A DNA stretch of 64,000 nt from Pseudomonas sp. BGr12 (GTDB taxonomy: Bacteria > Pseudomonadota > Gammaproteobacteria > Pseudomonadales > Pseudomonadaceae). Made by a program: the position numbers and the translations under genes. Within the stretch, counting starts at the first letter, position 1. Each line of letters starts with the position of its first letter. The stretch covers positions 1 through 64,000 of the forward strand of contig NZ_JALRNF010000036.1 of the NCBI RefSeq assembly GCF_030272895.1. Direction: 5' to 3'. This document shows positions 27,483 to 36,677 of the stretch, in pieces. The notes beneath the pieces are model-generated. The model searched no databases, was not told the origin of the DNA, and saw only the letters and a program-made list of their open reading frames with translations.

Positions 27483-28236
27483 GCAGCAGGTGCAGGCCGA
27501 GCAGGCCCAGGCCGATGAAGAAACAGCGCTTGAACAGCACGGCGCTGATGCGCTGACGCAACCACTGGCCGGCGAACATGCCCAGCAGGGCCGGCACCAG
27601 CACCAGCAGTGAGGCGCCGAGCGCCTCGGCGCCCAGTGCGTCCTGCCCGGCCAGCCCCAGGGCCAGGGCCAGGGTCGAGACCGTGAACGACAGGCCCAGG
27701 GCCTGGACCATCTGCTCACGGCCCAGGCCCAGGCTCTGCAGGTAGGGCACTGCCGGAATCACGAACACCCCGGTCGCGGCCGTCACCACCCCGGTGACCA
27801 GGCCGCACAAGGGCCCAAGCCAAAGCTCCTGGCCTGCCGCCAACCTGAACCCCGGGCCGCACAACCCATACAGCGCATACACCAGCAGCGCCCCACCCAG
27901 GGCACGGGCGGCCCACTGCCCGCTGTCTATCCCCAGCCAGCTGCTGCCGAGCAAGGTGCCAAGAAAGGTCATCACCAGCAGCGGCCACAAGCGTCGCAGC
28001 AAGGCGAACAGATGGCCGCCAGCGGCCAGTTGCCAGAGGTTGGTCAGGGTCGAGGGCACGATCAGCAACGCCGCTGCCTGTGCCGGCGACATAGCCAGGC
28101 CAAGCAGGCCCATGGCAACGGTCGGCAGGCCGAGGCCGATCACCCCCTTCACCGCGCCCGCCAGCAAGAAGGTCAGCACTACCAGTAAAGACAGCGCCGG
28201 CCCGATATCCTGATAAAAACTGAACAAGGTCGTCAT
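27472..28236 (-). CDS. TauE/SafE-family membrane transporter
   Basis: A 254-aa, roughly eight-helix integral membrane protein with the family's repeated glycine/proline pattern (FLLAGAVKGVIGLGLPTVAMGLLGLAM in span, and a second GLVTGVVTAATGVFVIPAVPYL). Members export sulfonates, sulfite or organic anions. A LysR-type gene is divergent with 77 bases between starts, so it is the probable regulator. The substrate is not readable. Confidence 0.88.
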   Translation of the reverse strand: MTTLFSFYQDIGPALSLLVVLTFLLAGAVKGVIGLGLPTVAMGLLGLAMSPAQAAALLIVPSTLTNLWQLAAGGHLFALLRRLWPLLVMTFLGTLLGSSWLGIDSGQWAARALGGALLVYALYGLCGPGFRLAAGQELWLGPLCGLVTGVVTAATGVFVIPAVPYLQSLGLGREQMVQALGLSFTVSTLALALGLAGQDALGAEALGASLLVLVPALLGMFAGQWLRQRISAVLFKRCFFIGLGLLGLHLLLNG

Positions 28237-28313
28237 GCCCCTATGCTGCGCGCGGCAGGACGGTCTGAAAATCTGCCATATACTGAGCCAGACTCTTGCC
28301 AGGACAGAGGCTC

Positions 28314-29195
28314 ATGCATTTTGATCTGATCGACCTGCGACTGTTCCAGCACACCCTGGCGTGCGGCAACATCACCGCCGGGGCCCAGCGCAGCCACCTG
28401 TCGCTGCCGGCTGCCAGTGCACGGATCCGCGCCATGGAAGCGTCCCTGGGCATCCCCCTGCTCGAACGCAATCGCCGCGGCGTGCAGGCCACTCCGGCCG
28501 GCCAGGCCCTGCTGCAGCATGCACGGCTGATCGGCCAGCAGGTCGAGCGCCTGCAGTTCGACCTGGCCCAGTACGCCCAGGGCCTGCAGGGCCAGGTACG
28601 CCTGTTGTGCAATACCGCCGCCTTGAGCGAATACCTGCCCGAACTGCTGGCAGGCTTTCTCGCCGACTACCCGGCCATTGACCTCGATATCCAGGAGCTA
28701 CCGAGCCTGCGTATCGTCCAGGCCATCACCCAGGGCGCGGCGGACATCGGTATCCTCTCCACCGCCGTCACCAGCGAACACCTGCAGACCCTGCCCTTTC
28801 GCGACGATCCCCTGGTGCTGATCATGCCCACGGACCATCCTCTCGCCATACGCACCAAGCTGCGCTTTGCCGATACCCTTGAACATGGCTACGTCGGCCT
28901 GTCAGCCGACAGCGCCCTGGCCCTGCACCTGGAAGAACAGGCGCTGCACTCGGGAAGGCGCATGCAGGTGCGGGTGCGAGCCGAGGGCTTTGACGGGGTC
29001 ATGCGCATGGTCGCCCACGGTGCCGGACTGGGCGTGGTGCCACTGGCGGCGGCCCGGCGCTGGCAGGGTCCGCCGGCCTTGCACAAAATAGCACTGCAGG
29101 AACCCTGGGCCCGACGCCAGTTACTGCTGTGCGCCCGGGACTTCGCCAGCCTGCCCGGCCACGGCCGGGCGTTGGTCGAACGACTGACAGCCTGA
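28314..29195 (+). CDS. LysR-family transcriptional regulator
   Basis: A 293-aa protein starting MHFDLIDLRLFQHTLACGNI. The HTH covers about residues 15-60 (AGAQRSHLSLPAASARIRAM) and the LysR effector domain includes LLCNTAALSEYLPELLAGF. The ATG at 28314 follows AGAGG; an in-frame TTG 18 bases upstream would leave no Shine-Dalgarno. It is divergent from the TauE/SafE gene, its likely target. Confidence 0.9.
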   Translation: MHFDLIDLRLFQHTLACGNITAGAQRSHLSLPAASARIRAMEASLGIPLLERNRRGVQATPAGQALLQHARLIGQQVERLQFDLAQYAQGLQGQVRLLCNTAALSEYLPELLAGFLADYPAIDLDIQELPSLRIVQAITQGAADIGILSTAVTSEHLQTLPFRDDPLVLIMPTDHPLAIRTKLRFADTLEHGYVGLSADSALALHLEEQALHSGRRMQVRVRAEGFDGVMRMVAHGAGLGVVPLAAARRWQGPPALHKIALQEPWARRQLLLCARDFASLPGHGRALVERLTA

Positions 29196-29206
29196 ATGAC
29201 CGAGCC

Positions 29207-30226
29207 TCAGACCAGGGTCAGCAGACCACCGACGACAATTAGCTGCAGTGTCAGCGCAAAGGCCAGGATCACTGGCTTGAGCCCTGCCTTGCGCAGGTCG
29301 CACAGGCGGGTGCTGAAACCGAGCGCCCCCATCGCCGCCGCCAGCAGCAGGTCATCCACGCCCACCACCCACTGGCGCAGGTTGTGCGGCAGTGGCAACC
29401 AGGAATTGATCAGCATGCAGACCACGAAGCCCAGCACGAACACCGGCACCTTCACCCGCGCCGAGGCTTCGCGGTTGTCACCACTGCGCGCCAGCCACAC
29501 GCCGATGCCGACCAGCACCGGCGCCAGCAGCAACACGCGGATGAGCTTTGCGACAATGGCCGCCTCGGCCGCTTGCGGGTCCATGGCCTGGCCAGCGGCG
29601 ACCACCTGGGCGACTTCATGCAGGGTGGCGCCGGTGAACACGCCGAAACTGTGGCTGTCGCCCAGCAAGGTCGGCGCCAGGCTGAACACCCAGGGATACA
29701 CCAGCATGCCGAAGGTGCCGAACAGCACGATGCAGGCCACGGCAATGGCGATCTGGTCGTTGCGCGCCTTGACCACGCCAGCGCTGGCGAGGATCGCCGC
29801 AGCGCCGCAGATGGCGTGACCGGCACCGATCAGGATCGCCGTCTGGCGTTCCAGGCGCAGCACCCGCACGCCCAGCCACACCGCCAGGGCCAGGGTGCTC
29901 AGGATCAGCAGCACATCGAGCAGGAACGCCTGCACGCCCAGCGCCTGCACCTGCTGCACGGTGAGGCGAAAGCCATACAGGGCGACGCCGATGCGCAGCA
30001 GCGGTTGCTTGCACAGCTGCACCCCGCTGGCCAGCCCGTCATGGACCCGCGCCGGGGTCAGGTTGCCCAGCACCAGGCCGAACAGCATGGCCAGCGTCAG
30101 GGCGCCAAGGCCGGTGCCGTGCAGCATCGGCGCGGCGGCCAGCCACAACGCGAAGGCGGCCAGGATGAAGCTGCCGGCAAGGCCGGGCAGCAGGTTGAAG
30201 GGTGAACGACGGCTTACCACGAGCAT
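29207..30226 (-). CDS. yeiH: YeiH-family putative sulfate exporter
   Basis: A 339-aa polytopic protein of UPF0324/PSE family: LFGLVLGNLTPARVHDG, then GAGHAICGAAAILASAGVVKARNDQ and SFGVFTGATLHEVAQVVAAG (in spans) are diagnostic. Length fits E. coli YeiH (349 aa). The role in sulfate or sulfonate export is predicted, not proven. The ATG at 30226 is preferred over a GTG 45 bases upstream, though the Shine-Dalgarno (GGGAT) is modest. In other bacteria yeiH is often next to a LysR gene; here one converges 11 bases away. Confidence 0.85.
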   Translation of the reverse strand: MLVVSRRSPFNLLPGLAGSFILAAFALWLAAAPMLHGTGLGALTLAMLFGLVLGNLTPARVHDGLASGVQLCKQPLLRIGVALYGFRLTVQQVQALGVQAFLLDVLLILSTLALAVWLGVRVLRLERQTAILIGAGHAICGAAAILASAGVVKARNDQIAIAVACIVLFGTFGMLVYPWVFSLAPTLLGDSHSFGVFTGATLHEVAQVVAAGQAMDPQAAEAAIVAKLIRVLLLAPVLVGIGVWLARSGDNREASARVKVPVFVLGFVVCMLINSWLPLPHNLRQWVVGVDDLLLAAAMGALGFSTRLCDLRKAGLKPVILAFALTLQLIVVGGLLTLV

Positions 30227-30272
30227 AAGCAGATCCCGGCCCGGACGGACCAACAGAAAATTCGGGGACACG

Positions 30273-30298
30273 AAAAAAATCCGCTGCCGAAGCAGCGG
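30273..30298 (-). terminator. Rho-independent terminator after DUF1329
   Basis: A perfect stem CCGCTGC (30281-30287)/GCAGCGG (30292-30298) with a CGAA loop, followed on the minus strand by ATTTTTTT (30280-30273). It ends the BKACE-to-DUF1329 operon. Confidence 0.9.
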
Positions 30299-30328
30299 TA
30301 AAGGGGTGCAGCATCGATAAACGCGGGC

Positions 30329-31681
30329 TTACTTGCCGTAGCGACGCAGTGCGGCCGGGCTGTAGTAGTCCTTGGTGGTGGTCTCGTTGAAGACCATCTT
30401 CTGCTGGTACTCGTTGGTCATGAAGTTGGTGGTGTAGCGACCGGAGATCAGGTCATAGGTGGCGTCCATGGCCGGGAACGGCACGTCCACATCCGGCAAC
30501 TGCATCGGGTAGTTCTCGTACATGCGCCACAACTCGCCACGGCTGTCGTACATTTCCGAGCTCGCCACCTGCCAGTTGTCCTCGTCGATGTAGAAGCGAC
30601 GCTTGCCGTAGATGTGGCGGGTGCCCGGCTTGAGGGTGGCTTCGACCACCCACACGCGGTGCTTCTCGTAACGCACGTACTGGGCATCGAGGTAGTTGGG
30701 CTTGAGGATGTCGGCGTACTTGAGCGACTTGCTCGCCAGCTTGTAGCTGTTGTACGGGATCAGCCGCTCCTGCTTGCCGATCAGTTTCCAGTCGTAGCGA
30801 TCCGGCGCACCGTTGAAGCCACCGACGCCGTCGCTGGTCAGCTGGCCATAGCTGTAGCGGGCGCTGGAGTCGTAGGCGACGGTCGGTGCCCGACGGACCC
30901 GGCGCTGGCCGGGGATGTACTGCCAGGCATCTCGCGCCGACAGCACCTGGTTGATCGGGTCGTGGACCATGGTGATTTCACCCGCCACCCGCGACGGGCT
31001 CAGGGCGCGGATCAGGCTGTAATAGAGCACGTTCTCATCCGCCTGCAGATCGCTGAAGGCGGCGCGCCAGTGCACCGACTGGGCATAGGTGATCAGGCTC
31101 GCGGAGCCGTTGGCTTCCACGGTTGCCGAGGCCATTTCGCGCTGCAGCGACGCCCCGACATAACGGGCCATGTGGTTCCACATCACTTCCAGCGGCTCGG
31201 TCGGCATCGGGAACGGCACACCGGCGTTGTAGCCCTTCAGGCCATAGCCGCCGTCGGCCAGGGTCACGCCGCCGGCGTTGGCGCGGGTGGCCTTGTTCAC
31301 CTCATCCGGCATGCGCGCGGTGCGGTGGCTCGGGTAGACGTTCAGGGTGTAGGTGGGGAAGCGCTTGAGCATCGCCGCCTGGCCCGGGGTCAGCAGGTCC
31401 TTGTACTGCTCGGCGTTGGCGGCGCTGATTACCATCAGCGGTTTCTCGGCGGCGAACGGGTCGCTGTAGTTGCCGTTGGCACTGGCGGCCAGGCTGCCGG
31501 GCTTGAGGCCGCCGTCCCAGGCCGGGATGCTGCCGTCGGCGTTGGCCGCGCGCTCACCGCCCATGGGGTTGAGCGCGCCGTCGAGCTTGCCGGCGTCGCC
31601 GCCCTTGGCGAAGGCCGGCGCCTGCAGGCCGGCGGCCACCAGTGCGAACAACAGGGGGAGGGTCTTGAGGGTCGTTTTCAT
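30329..31681 (-). CDS. DUF1329 periplasmic protein
   Basis: A 450-aa exported protein with signal peptide MKTTLKTLPLLFALVAAGLQ... cleaved after AFA near residue 25. The family is LolB/LolA-fold-like and regularly accompanies DUF1302 genes in Pseudomonas lipid, terpenoid and aromatic catabolic operons; moving a hydrophobic substrate across the envelope is the usual proposal. Family segments such as DGGYGLKGYNAGVPFPMP and YVRYEKHRVWVVEATLKPGTRHIYGKR (in span) are present. The ATG overlaps the DUF1302 stop (ATGA). It is last in the operon. Confidence 0.9.
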   Translation of the reverse strand: MKTTLKTLPLLFALVAAGLQAPAFAKGGDAGKLDGALNPMGGERAANADGSIPAWDGGLKPGSLAASANGNYSDPFAAEKPLMVISAANAEQYKDLLTPGQAAMLKRFPTYTLNVYPSHRTARMPDEVNKATRANAGGVTLADGGYGLKGYNAGVPFPMPTEPLEVMWNHMARYVGASLQREMASATVEANGSASLITYAQSVHWRAAFSDLQADENVLYYSLIRALSPSRVAGEITMVHDPINQVLSARDAWQYIPGQRRVRRAPTVAYDSSARYSYGQLTSDGVGGFNGAPDRYDWKLIGKQERLIPYNSYKLASKSLKYADILKPNYLDAQYVRYEKHRVWVVEATLKPGTRHIYGKRRFYIDEDNWQVASSEMYDSRGELWRMYENYPMQLPDVDVPFPAMDATYDLISGRYTTNFMTNEYQQKMVFNETTTKDYYSPAALRRYGK

Positions 31682-33513
31682 CAGAAGCTCACCTTTAGGT
31701 TGACCGACGCGAAGTCACGGTCGTCGAGGGTGGTGAAGTCGTTCGAGCCGAAGAAATCGTTGTAGGCAAACTCCAACGAGTAATCGTTGCGGTATTCGAA
31801 CAGCACAGAGAGGCCCACAGCTTTCTGACCTTCCTGGAAGTTGGGGCCATAGCCATCCACGTCATGGCGGAAGTTGATGCTCGGGGTGACCACGGTCGAA
31901 GGCAGCAGGCCCTCGTAGCTCAGCGCGCCACGCAGGCGGTAGCCCCACGACCAGTCGGTGAAGAAGCCGCGGTTGTCGTTGCAGTTGTCCTGGTTGAGTT
32001 CCAGGATCCGGCCGGCATCGAGGTTGGCGGTGCCCGGGGCGGTGCAGAAGGTCGCAGGCTTGCTCGGGTCGAATGCCGCCGTGCTCAGCTCGCTGCGGCC
32101 ATAGGCGCCGCTGCGGCCGAAGCGCTGGTCGCCAAGGTCGGCGATGTGGTTCACCGCGCCCTCCGCCGCCCAGGCGAAGCGCTGCGCGCCGAGCACGTTG
32201 GGGATGGTGTCGGTGGCGCCCAGGGAGAACTGGTACACCGGCATGCGCTGGTAGCCTTCGATCGGCGCCCCGGCGGCCGGGGCCACGCCCGGAGCGGTGA
32301 AGGGAGTGTTGGGGCTGCGCAGCAGGAACTGCACGGTGTCATTGCCGTTGAAGCCCAGCGGCTGGTTCGGCCGGTAGCTCAGCTCGCCGAACACCGCCGT
32401 GCCGCCGACCACGCCGCTGAGGCTGATGCCGTACAGGCGGATGTCTTCGGGGTAGACCGAGTTGTAGGACGCGGTGTTGAAGTTGGCCAGGCCTGCCTGG
32501 GTGGTGGCCGTGCCGTTGAACGAGGCAAAGCGGCTGTGGTAGTTGGCGTAATAGATACCCAGCTCGGCATCGTCGAGGTCTTCGAGCACCTTGCGCACGG
32601 CCAGGCCGTACTGCCCGGTGTCGCTGGCCCAGTCGGTCTGCCCGCGCGGGATGTAGGTACCGCTGCGCAGGGCGTTGGCCGTGGTGCGGTCGCCACTGAC
32701 ACCGGCGATGATCGGGCCGCAGCCTTCCGGGGCGAAGTCGGCGGCCTGGAAGAAGGTGCCGCAACCATCGAGCACCGAGGCGCGGAAGTTGAACTGGTAG
32801 AAGCCCTCAAGGCTCAGGGTGTCGCTCAGGCCGAAGTTGAACGAAAGCATCTCCACCGGCAGCTGGCCTTCCTTGAGCTCGACCCCGGGACGGTTGAACG
32901 CCGAGACGTCGAGGGGGTTGATGGCGTTGATGCCGTTCTGGAAGAACAGCGCCTCACCCCAGGTCAACACCTGCTTGCCGACCTTGACGTTGAGCGGTTT
33001 GCCCGCCAGTTGAAAATCCTTCCACAGGTAGGCATCGAGGGTCTCGAAGCCCTGGAACTTGGCCATGTCCGGCCAGCCGGAGTCGTCGAACTTCTTGAAG
33101 TCGCCGTCGCGGGTTTCCAGGGCGTGGTCGTACCAGTACTTGAAGCGGATGAACGCGCCCTGGCTGCCGTCGTTGAGGTCGAACTCGGTCAGGCCCTTGA
33201 ACACCTGGGAAATCGGATCGTGCTTGTTGAAGTTCAACCGCCCATCGTCGCCGTTGGTGTCGATGCCATTGCCGGGCTTGCCGATGCTGCGCGCATCCGG
33301 CGCGTACACCAGGTCCGGGTCGGCATTGCGCAGGGCCCAGTTCGAACCCAGGCTCAGGGTGGTGTTGGTGGTCAGCGACCAGTCCTCGTTGACCTCGAAA
33401 GTCACGGCGCCTGCCGAAGGGCTGACGAGCGTCCCCAGGGCGACGCCTGCAGCCAGCAGGCAAGGCGCAAATCCTCCGTGCTGGCAGGTGGAGAAGGCGG
33501 TACGGCTCAACAT
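31681..33513 (-). CDS. DUF1302 outer-membrane beta-barrel protein
   Basis: A 610-aa protein with a signal peptide (cleavage after SAGA near residue 36) and a C-terminal aromatic ending VNLKVSF, as for an outer-membrane barrel. GKQVLTWGEALFFQNGINAINPLDVSAFNRPG (in span) is the conserved DUF1302 stretch. It probably forms a channel or substrate-capture protein with DUF1329. The start MLSRTAF follows AAAGG at the right spacing; an in-frame GTG nine bases upstream lies too close to it. An 88-base gap with a hairpin separates it from the upstream MFS gene. Confidence 0.88.
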   Translation of the reverse strand: MLSRTAFSTCQHGGFAPCLLAAGVALGTLVSPSAGAVTFEVNEDWSLTTNTTLSLGSNWALRNADPDLVYAPDARSIGKPGNGIDTNGDDGRLNFNKHDPISQVFKGLTEFDLNDGSQGAFIRFKYWYDHALETRDGDFKKFDDSGWPDMAKFQGFETLDAYLWKDFQLAGKPLNVKVGKQVLTWGEALFFQNGINAINPLDVSAFNRPGVELKEGQLPVEMLSFNFGLSDTLSLEGFYQFNFRASVLDGCGTFFQAADFAPEGCGPIIAGVSGDRTTANALRSGTYIPRGQTDWASDTGQYGLAVRKVLEDLDDAELGIYYANYHSRFASFNGTATTQAGLANFNTASYNSVYPEDIRLYGISLSGVVGGTAVFGELSYRPNQPLGFNGNDTVQFLLRSPNTPFTAPGVAPAAGAPIEGYQRMPVYQFSLGATDTIPNVLGAQRFAWAAEGAVNHIADLGDQRFGRSGAYGRSELSTAAFDPSKPATFCTAPGTANLDAGRILELNQDNCNDNRGFFTDWSWGYRLRGALSYEGLLPSTVVTPSINFRHDVDGYGPNFQEGQKAVGLSVLFEYRNDYSLEFAYNDFFGSNDFTTLDDRDFASVNLKVSF

Positions 33514-33555
33514 GCATGTCACCTTTTGTTGTTTTTAATGGTGAAGGGCTCCCCG

Positions 33556-33579
33556 CACCGGGGCCTTGCGGCCCCAGTG
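33556..33579. other. Intra-operon stem-loop
   Basis: CAC-C-GGGGCC pairs with GGCCCC-A-GTG (33556-33565 with 33570-33579, TTGC loop, one mismatch) between the MFS and DUF1302 genes. No T-run follows, so it may partly attenuate or stabilise rather than terminate. Confidence 0.6.
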
Positions 33580-33601
33580 TGAGTGGGCGTTGTGTGGCAG
33601 A

Positions 33602-34945
33602 TCAGTCAGAAGTGTGAGTGCGCTCGCGCAGCAGCCGTGCCGGGATGCCCAGCAGCAGGACAGCGGCGCCGAACACCAGCAGGCCGGCAATCACATCGAA
33701 GGCGATGAACAGGCTGCCGGTCTGGGTCTTGATCGAGCCCACCAGCACCGGCGCGATCATCGCCGCGATACCGCCGAGGCTGCTGATCAGCGCGATACCA
33801 CCGGCGGCGGCCGGGCCGCTGAGGTAGGCCGGCGGGATGGTCCAGAACAGCGGCACCGCCGACAGGCAGGCACCGGCGCCCAGGCTCATGAACAGCACCG
33901 ACAACTCCAGGTTGCCCTGGAACAGGCCGAGCATGACGAAACTCGCCGCCCCCACCAGCATGGTCGAGGCCAGGTGCCAGCGACGCTCCAGGTGTTTGTC
34001 CGAGCTGCGCCCGAGCAGGTACATGGCGACCAGCGCGATGCAATACGGCAGGCTGCTGATCAGGCCGATGCGGCCGATGTCGCTGAGACCGAAGCTCTGG
34101 ATCAGGCTCGGCATCCAGTAGGCCACGGTGTTGGTGCCCGAGTAGATGCAGAAGAACACCAGGCCCGCCAGCAGCACTCGCGGATCGCGCAGCAATTGGC
34201 GGAACGAGGTATGGGTAGTGCCCTTGGTGCTCTGGTCGGCCTCCAGCTGCGCCTGGACGATGGCTTTCTCGCGTTCGCTGAGCCAGGTGACGTCCTTCGG
34301 CTTGTCGGCCAGCCAGAACCAGGCGAGCAGGCCCAGCAGCACCGCCGGGATGCCTTCGATCACGAACAGCGCCTGCCAGTCGCGCAGCCCGGCCCAGCCG
34401 TGGAAATGGGTCATGATCCAGCCGGCCAGCGGGCCGCTGACGATCCCGGCGAAGATACCGGCCATGATGAAGATCGAGGTGATCCGGCCACGGCGCGACG
34501 CCGGGAACCAGTAGGTCAGGTAGAGGATCACGCCCGGAAAGAACCCGGCTTCGGCCACCCCCAGCAAAAAGCGCGCGATGTACAGGCCGGTGGCGGAGCT
34601 GACCAGGCTGGTGGCGATGGTCACCAGCCCCCACAGGACCATGATGCGCATGATGGTCAGGCGTGCGCCGACCCGCTGCATGTACAGGTTGCTCGGCACC
34701 TCGAACAACAGGTAGCCGACGAAGAACGCGGCCGCGCCCAGGCCGTAGGCGGCGTCGGTCAGCGCCAGGTCTTCGGCCATGCGCAGCTTGGCGAAAGAGA
34801 TATTGATGCGGTCGATCGAGTTGATCACATAGGCGAAAAACAGGAACGGCAGCAAGCGCCAGGCAATCTTGCGAAACGTCTGCTGGACCTCATGGGCAGC
34901 AGCTTCGCCCGTCAGGCACTGGCCTCGTTCAACCACGCTAGTCAT
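33602..34945 (-). CDS. MFS transporter, ACS (tartrate/aromatic acid) family
   Basis: A 447-aa, 12-helix symporter. NSIDRINISFAKLRMAEDL in helix 1, the VGYLLFEVPSNLYMQRVGAR loop and RFLLGVAEAGFFPGVILYLTYWFPASRRGRI (in span) are typical of the anion:cation symporter family that carries organic acids. The start MTSVVERG is preceded by AGGAGGAGAGG; an 18-residue upstream extension was rejected. It lies in the BKACE operon, so it should import that pathway's substrate. Confidence 0.9.
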   Translation of the reverse strand: MTSVVERGQCLTGEAAAHEVQQTFRKIAWRLLPFLFFAYVINSIDRINISFAKLRMAEDLALTDAAYGLGAAAFFVGYLLFEVPSNLYMQRVGARLTIMRIMVLWGLVTIATSLVSSATGLYIARFLLGVAEAGFFPGVILYLTYWFPASRRGRITSIFIMAGIFAGIVSGPLAGWIMTHFHGWAGLRDWQALFVIEGIPAVLLGLLAWFWLADKPKDVTWLSEREKAIVQAQLEADQSTKGTTHTSFRQLLRDPRVLLAGLVFFCIYSGTNTVAYWMPSLIQSFGLSDIGRIGLISSLPYCIALVAMYLLGRSSDKHLERRWHLASTMLVGAASFVMLGLFQGNLELSVLFMSLGAGACLSAVPLFWTIPPAYLSGPAAAGGIALISSLGGIAAMIAPVLVGSIKTQTGSLFIAFDVIAGLLVFGAAVLLLGIPARLLRERTHTSD

Positions 34946-35020
34946 GACCTCTCCTCCTGCGAAAAACGCATTGGCATCGTTGTTCTTGTTGTTATGCACA
35001 CGCCCGTGGCGCGGCTGGAA

Positions 35021-35761
35021 TCACTGCGCAGCGCAAAACGCGCGCAGTTCCTCGTCCAGCATCGGCACCCCCAGCTCGCAGGCTTCGATGCCCTGCAGGC
35101 TGACAATCTTCAGCACTTCCAGCACCTGCTCGCGGCTCGCACCCAGTTGCAGCGCGGCCTGGATATGGCGGCGCGTGCCGTGGCCATACAGATGGGTGAT
35201 GGCCGCATCGCCGGCGATGCACAGGAACTCGATCCACAGCGGCGGCAGGATGCCGTCCTTCCACAGGCCGAAGCCCATGGCGAGGAATTTCTCCAGGTAC
35301 GCCGGATCCCACTGGTAGAGCTTGTCCCACAGCGGGTTGAACATCCCGTTGGCCCGCACCGCATCGCACACCGGCGTCGCCCCCGCCGCCACCGGCAGGT
35401 CGGCAATACCGGCGTTGGCCATCTCCTCGGCGAGGATCGGCACGCCCAGGGCGCAGGCATGGATACCGACCACGCTCGCCAGCTTGAACACTTCCAGGAT
35501 CTCGGCACGGGTCGCGCCCAGGCGCAACGCGTCACGCACGTGGCGACGCACACCCGGGGCATACAGGTGGGTGGCGGTGACGTCGATGTTCAGGCGGATC
35601 AGTGCCACCAGTTTCGGATCGAGGACGTCATTGACCTGACTGTCCTCGACCAGCTTCATGAAGGTCTCGGTCCAGGGCGCATCCCATTCGGCCATGCGGT
35701 CCAGGCTTTCATCGACCAGGCCCGCGGCACGCAGGGCGTTGTAATTCGGGGTATCGCTCAT
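35021..35761 (-). CDS. Double carboxymuconolactone decarboxylase-domain protein
   Basis: A 246-aa protein made of two tandem CMD (AhpD-fold) domains, roughly residues 40-125 and 165-245. Each has the same core: THLYAPGVRRHVRDALRLGATRAEILEVFKLAS and THLYGHGTRRHIQAALQLGASREQVLEVLKIVS (in spans). The CxxC pair of peroxidase-type AhpD is absent, so a redox role is unlikely and a lyase, isomerase or decarboxylase role is more plausible. It sits between the SDR and MFS genes. The reaction is unknown. Confidence 0.85.
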   Translation of the reverse strand: MSDTPNYNALRAAGLVDESLDRMAEWDAPWTETFMKLVEDSQVNDVLDPKLVALIRLNIDVTATHLYAPGVRRHVRDALRLGATRAEILEVFKLASVVGIHACALGVPILAEEMANAGIADLPVAAGATPVCDAVRANGMFNPLWDKLYQWDPAYLEKFLAMGFGLWKDGILPPLWIEFLCIAGDAAITHLYGHGTRRHIQAALQLGASREQVLEVLKIVSLQGIEACELGVPMLDEELRAFCAAQ

Positions 35762-35788
35762 TGTTGTTATTCCCGCTGCGAAAAAGGA

Positions 35789-36610
35789 TCAGATCACGCC
35801 GCCGCCATTGGGGCTGAGCACCTGGCCGACCAGATAGTGCTCACCGGCGAGATAGAGCACGGTGCCGGCATATTCCTCGACCGTGCCGAAGCGGCCCAGC
35901 GGCACCCCTTGCCACAGGCGGTTGCGGGCGTCCTCGCCGATGGCGTCGAGGTAGGCATTGAACGCTGGCGTGGCGACGCCGCCCGGGGCCATGGCGTTGA
36001 CGAAGATGTTGGCCCCCGCCACTTCATAGGCCACCGACTTGGTGAAGGCGATCACCGCGCCCTTGGTCGCGCAGTAGTGCGGGCTGTGCGCGCTCTTGCT
36101 CGACAGGCCGGCAATCGAGGCGATGTTGATGATCTTGCCGTCGCGCTGCGGTTCCATCAGCTTCAGGGCCGCACGGGTGCAATAGAACAGGCCGTGGACG
36201 TTGACGCCCCAGTAGCGATGCCACTCCTCGTCGCTGAGGGTGCTGGTGAACCCCAGCGAGCGACGTGGCTCGGGGCTGGACATGTAACGGTACAAGGCGT
36301 TGCGGCGCTGGGTATCGACGTCGCGGTTGGGCGTTAGCGCAGCGTTGTTGACCAGCACGTGCAGGGTGCCGAAACGTGCCACGACCTGCTCGAACATCGC
36401 GTCCACTTCCGCGCTGGACGACACATCGCAGCGCACCGCCAGGCACTCGGCGCCCAGCGCCTGGACCGCCTCGCGGGTTTGCGCCAGGGACTGCTCGCTG
36501 ACATCGCAGACCACCAGCTTCGCCCCGGCCCTGGCCAGGGCAATCGCGCAGGCCTGGCCCAGGCCCGGACCCACGCCGGTCACCAGGGCGACTTTATTCT
36601 CAAGACTCAT
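35789..36610 (-). CDS. Short-chain dehydrogenase/reductase
   Basis: A 273-aa SDR starting MSLENKVALVTGVGPGLGQA (cofactor glycine motif). It has VNNAALTPNRD, a catalytic serine region NIASIAGLSSKSA and YCATKGAV (Tyr-x3-Lys). About 25 extra residues (DVDTQRRNALYRYMSS onward) lie between the NNAA motif and the catalytic serine, probably a substrate lid. D36-type acid after beta-2 (VVCDVSEQS) suggests NAD. AGAGG precedes the ATG. In the BKACE operon it would oxidise a hydroxy intermediate to the beta-keto acid (inference). Confidence 0.88.
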   Translation of the reverse strand: MSLENKVALVTGVGPGLGQACAIALARAGAKLVVCDVSEQSLAQTREAVQALGAECLAVRCDVSSSAEVDAMFEQVVARFGTLHVLVNNAALTPNRDVDTQRRNALYRYMSSPEPRRSLGFTSTLSDEEWHRYWGVNVHGLFYCTRAALKLMEPQRDGKIINIASIAGLSSKSAHSPHYCATKGAVIAFTKSVAYEVAGANIFVNAMAPGGVATPAFNAYLDAIGEDARNRLWQGVPLGRFGTVEEYAGTVLYLAGEHYLVGQVLSPNGGGVI

Positions 36611-36677
36611 TGCACACCTCTTGGCAGTTGGGAACTGCAGGCGACCTTGTGGCCGCCCGCAGCCGCTCACGTCCGGC

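Noticed and set aside
33566..36337. A 923-residue plus-strand frame
   Set aside because: Antisense to the MFS, CMD and SDR genes and without domain features.
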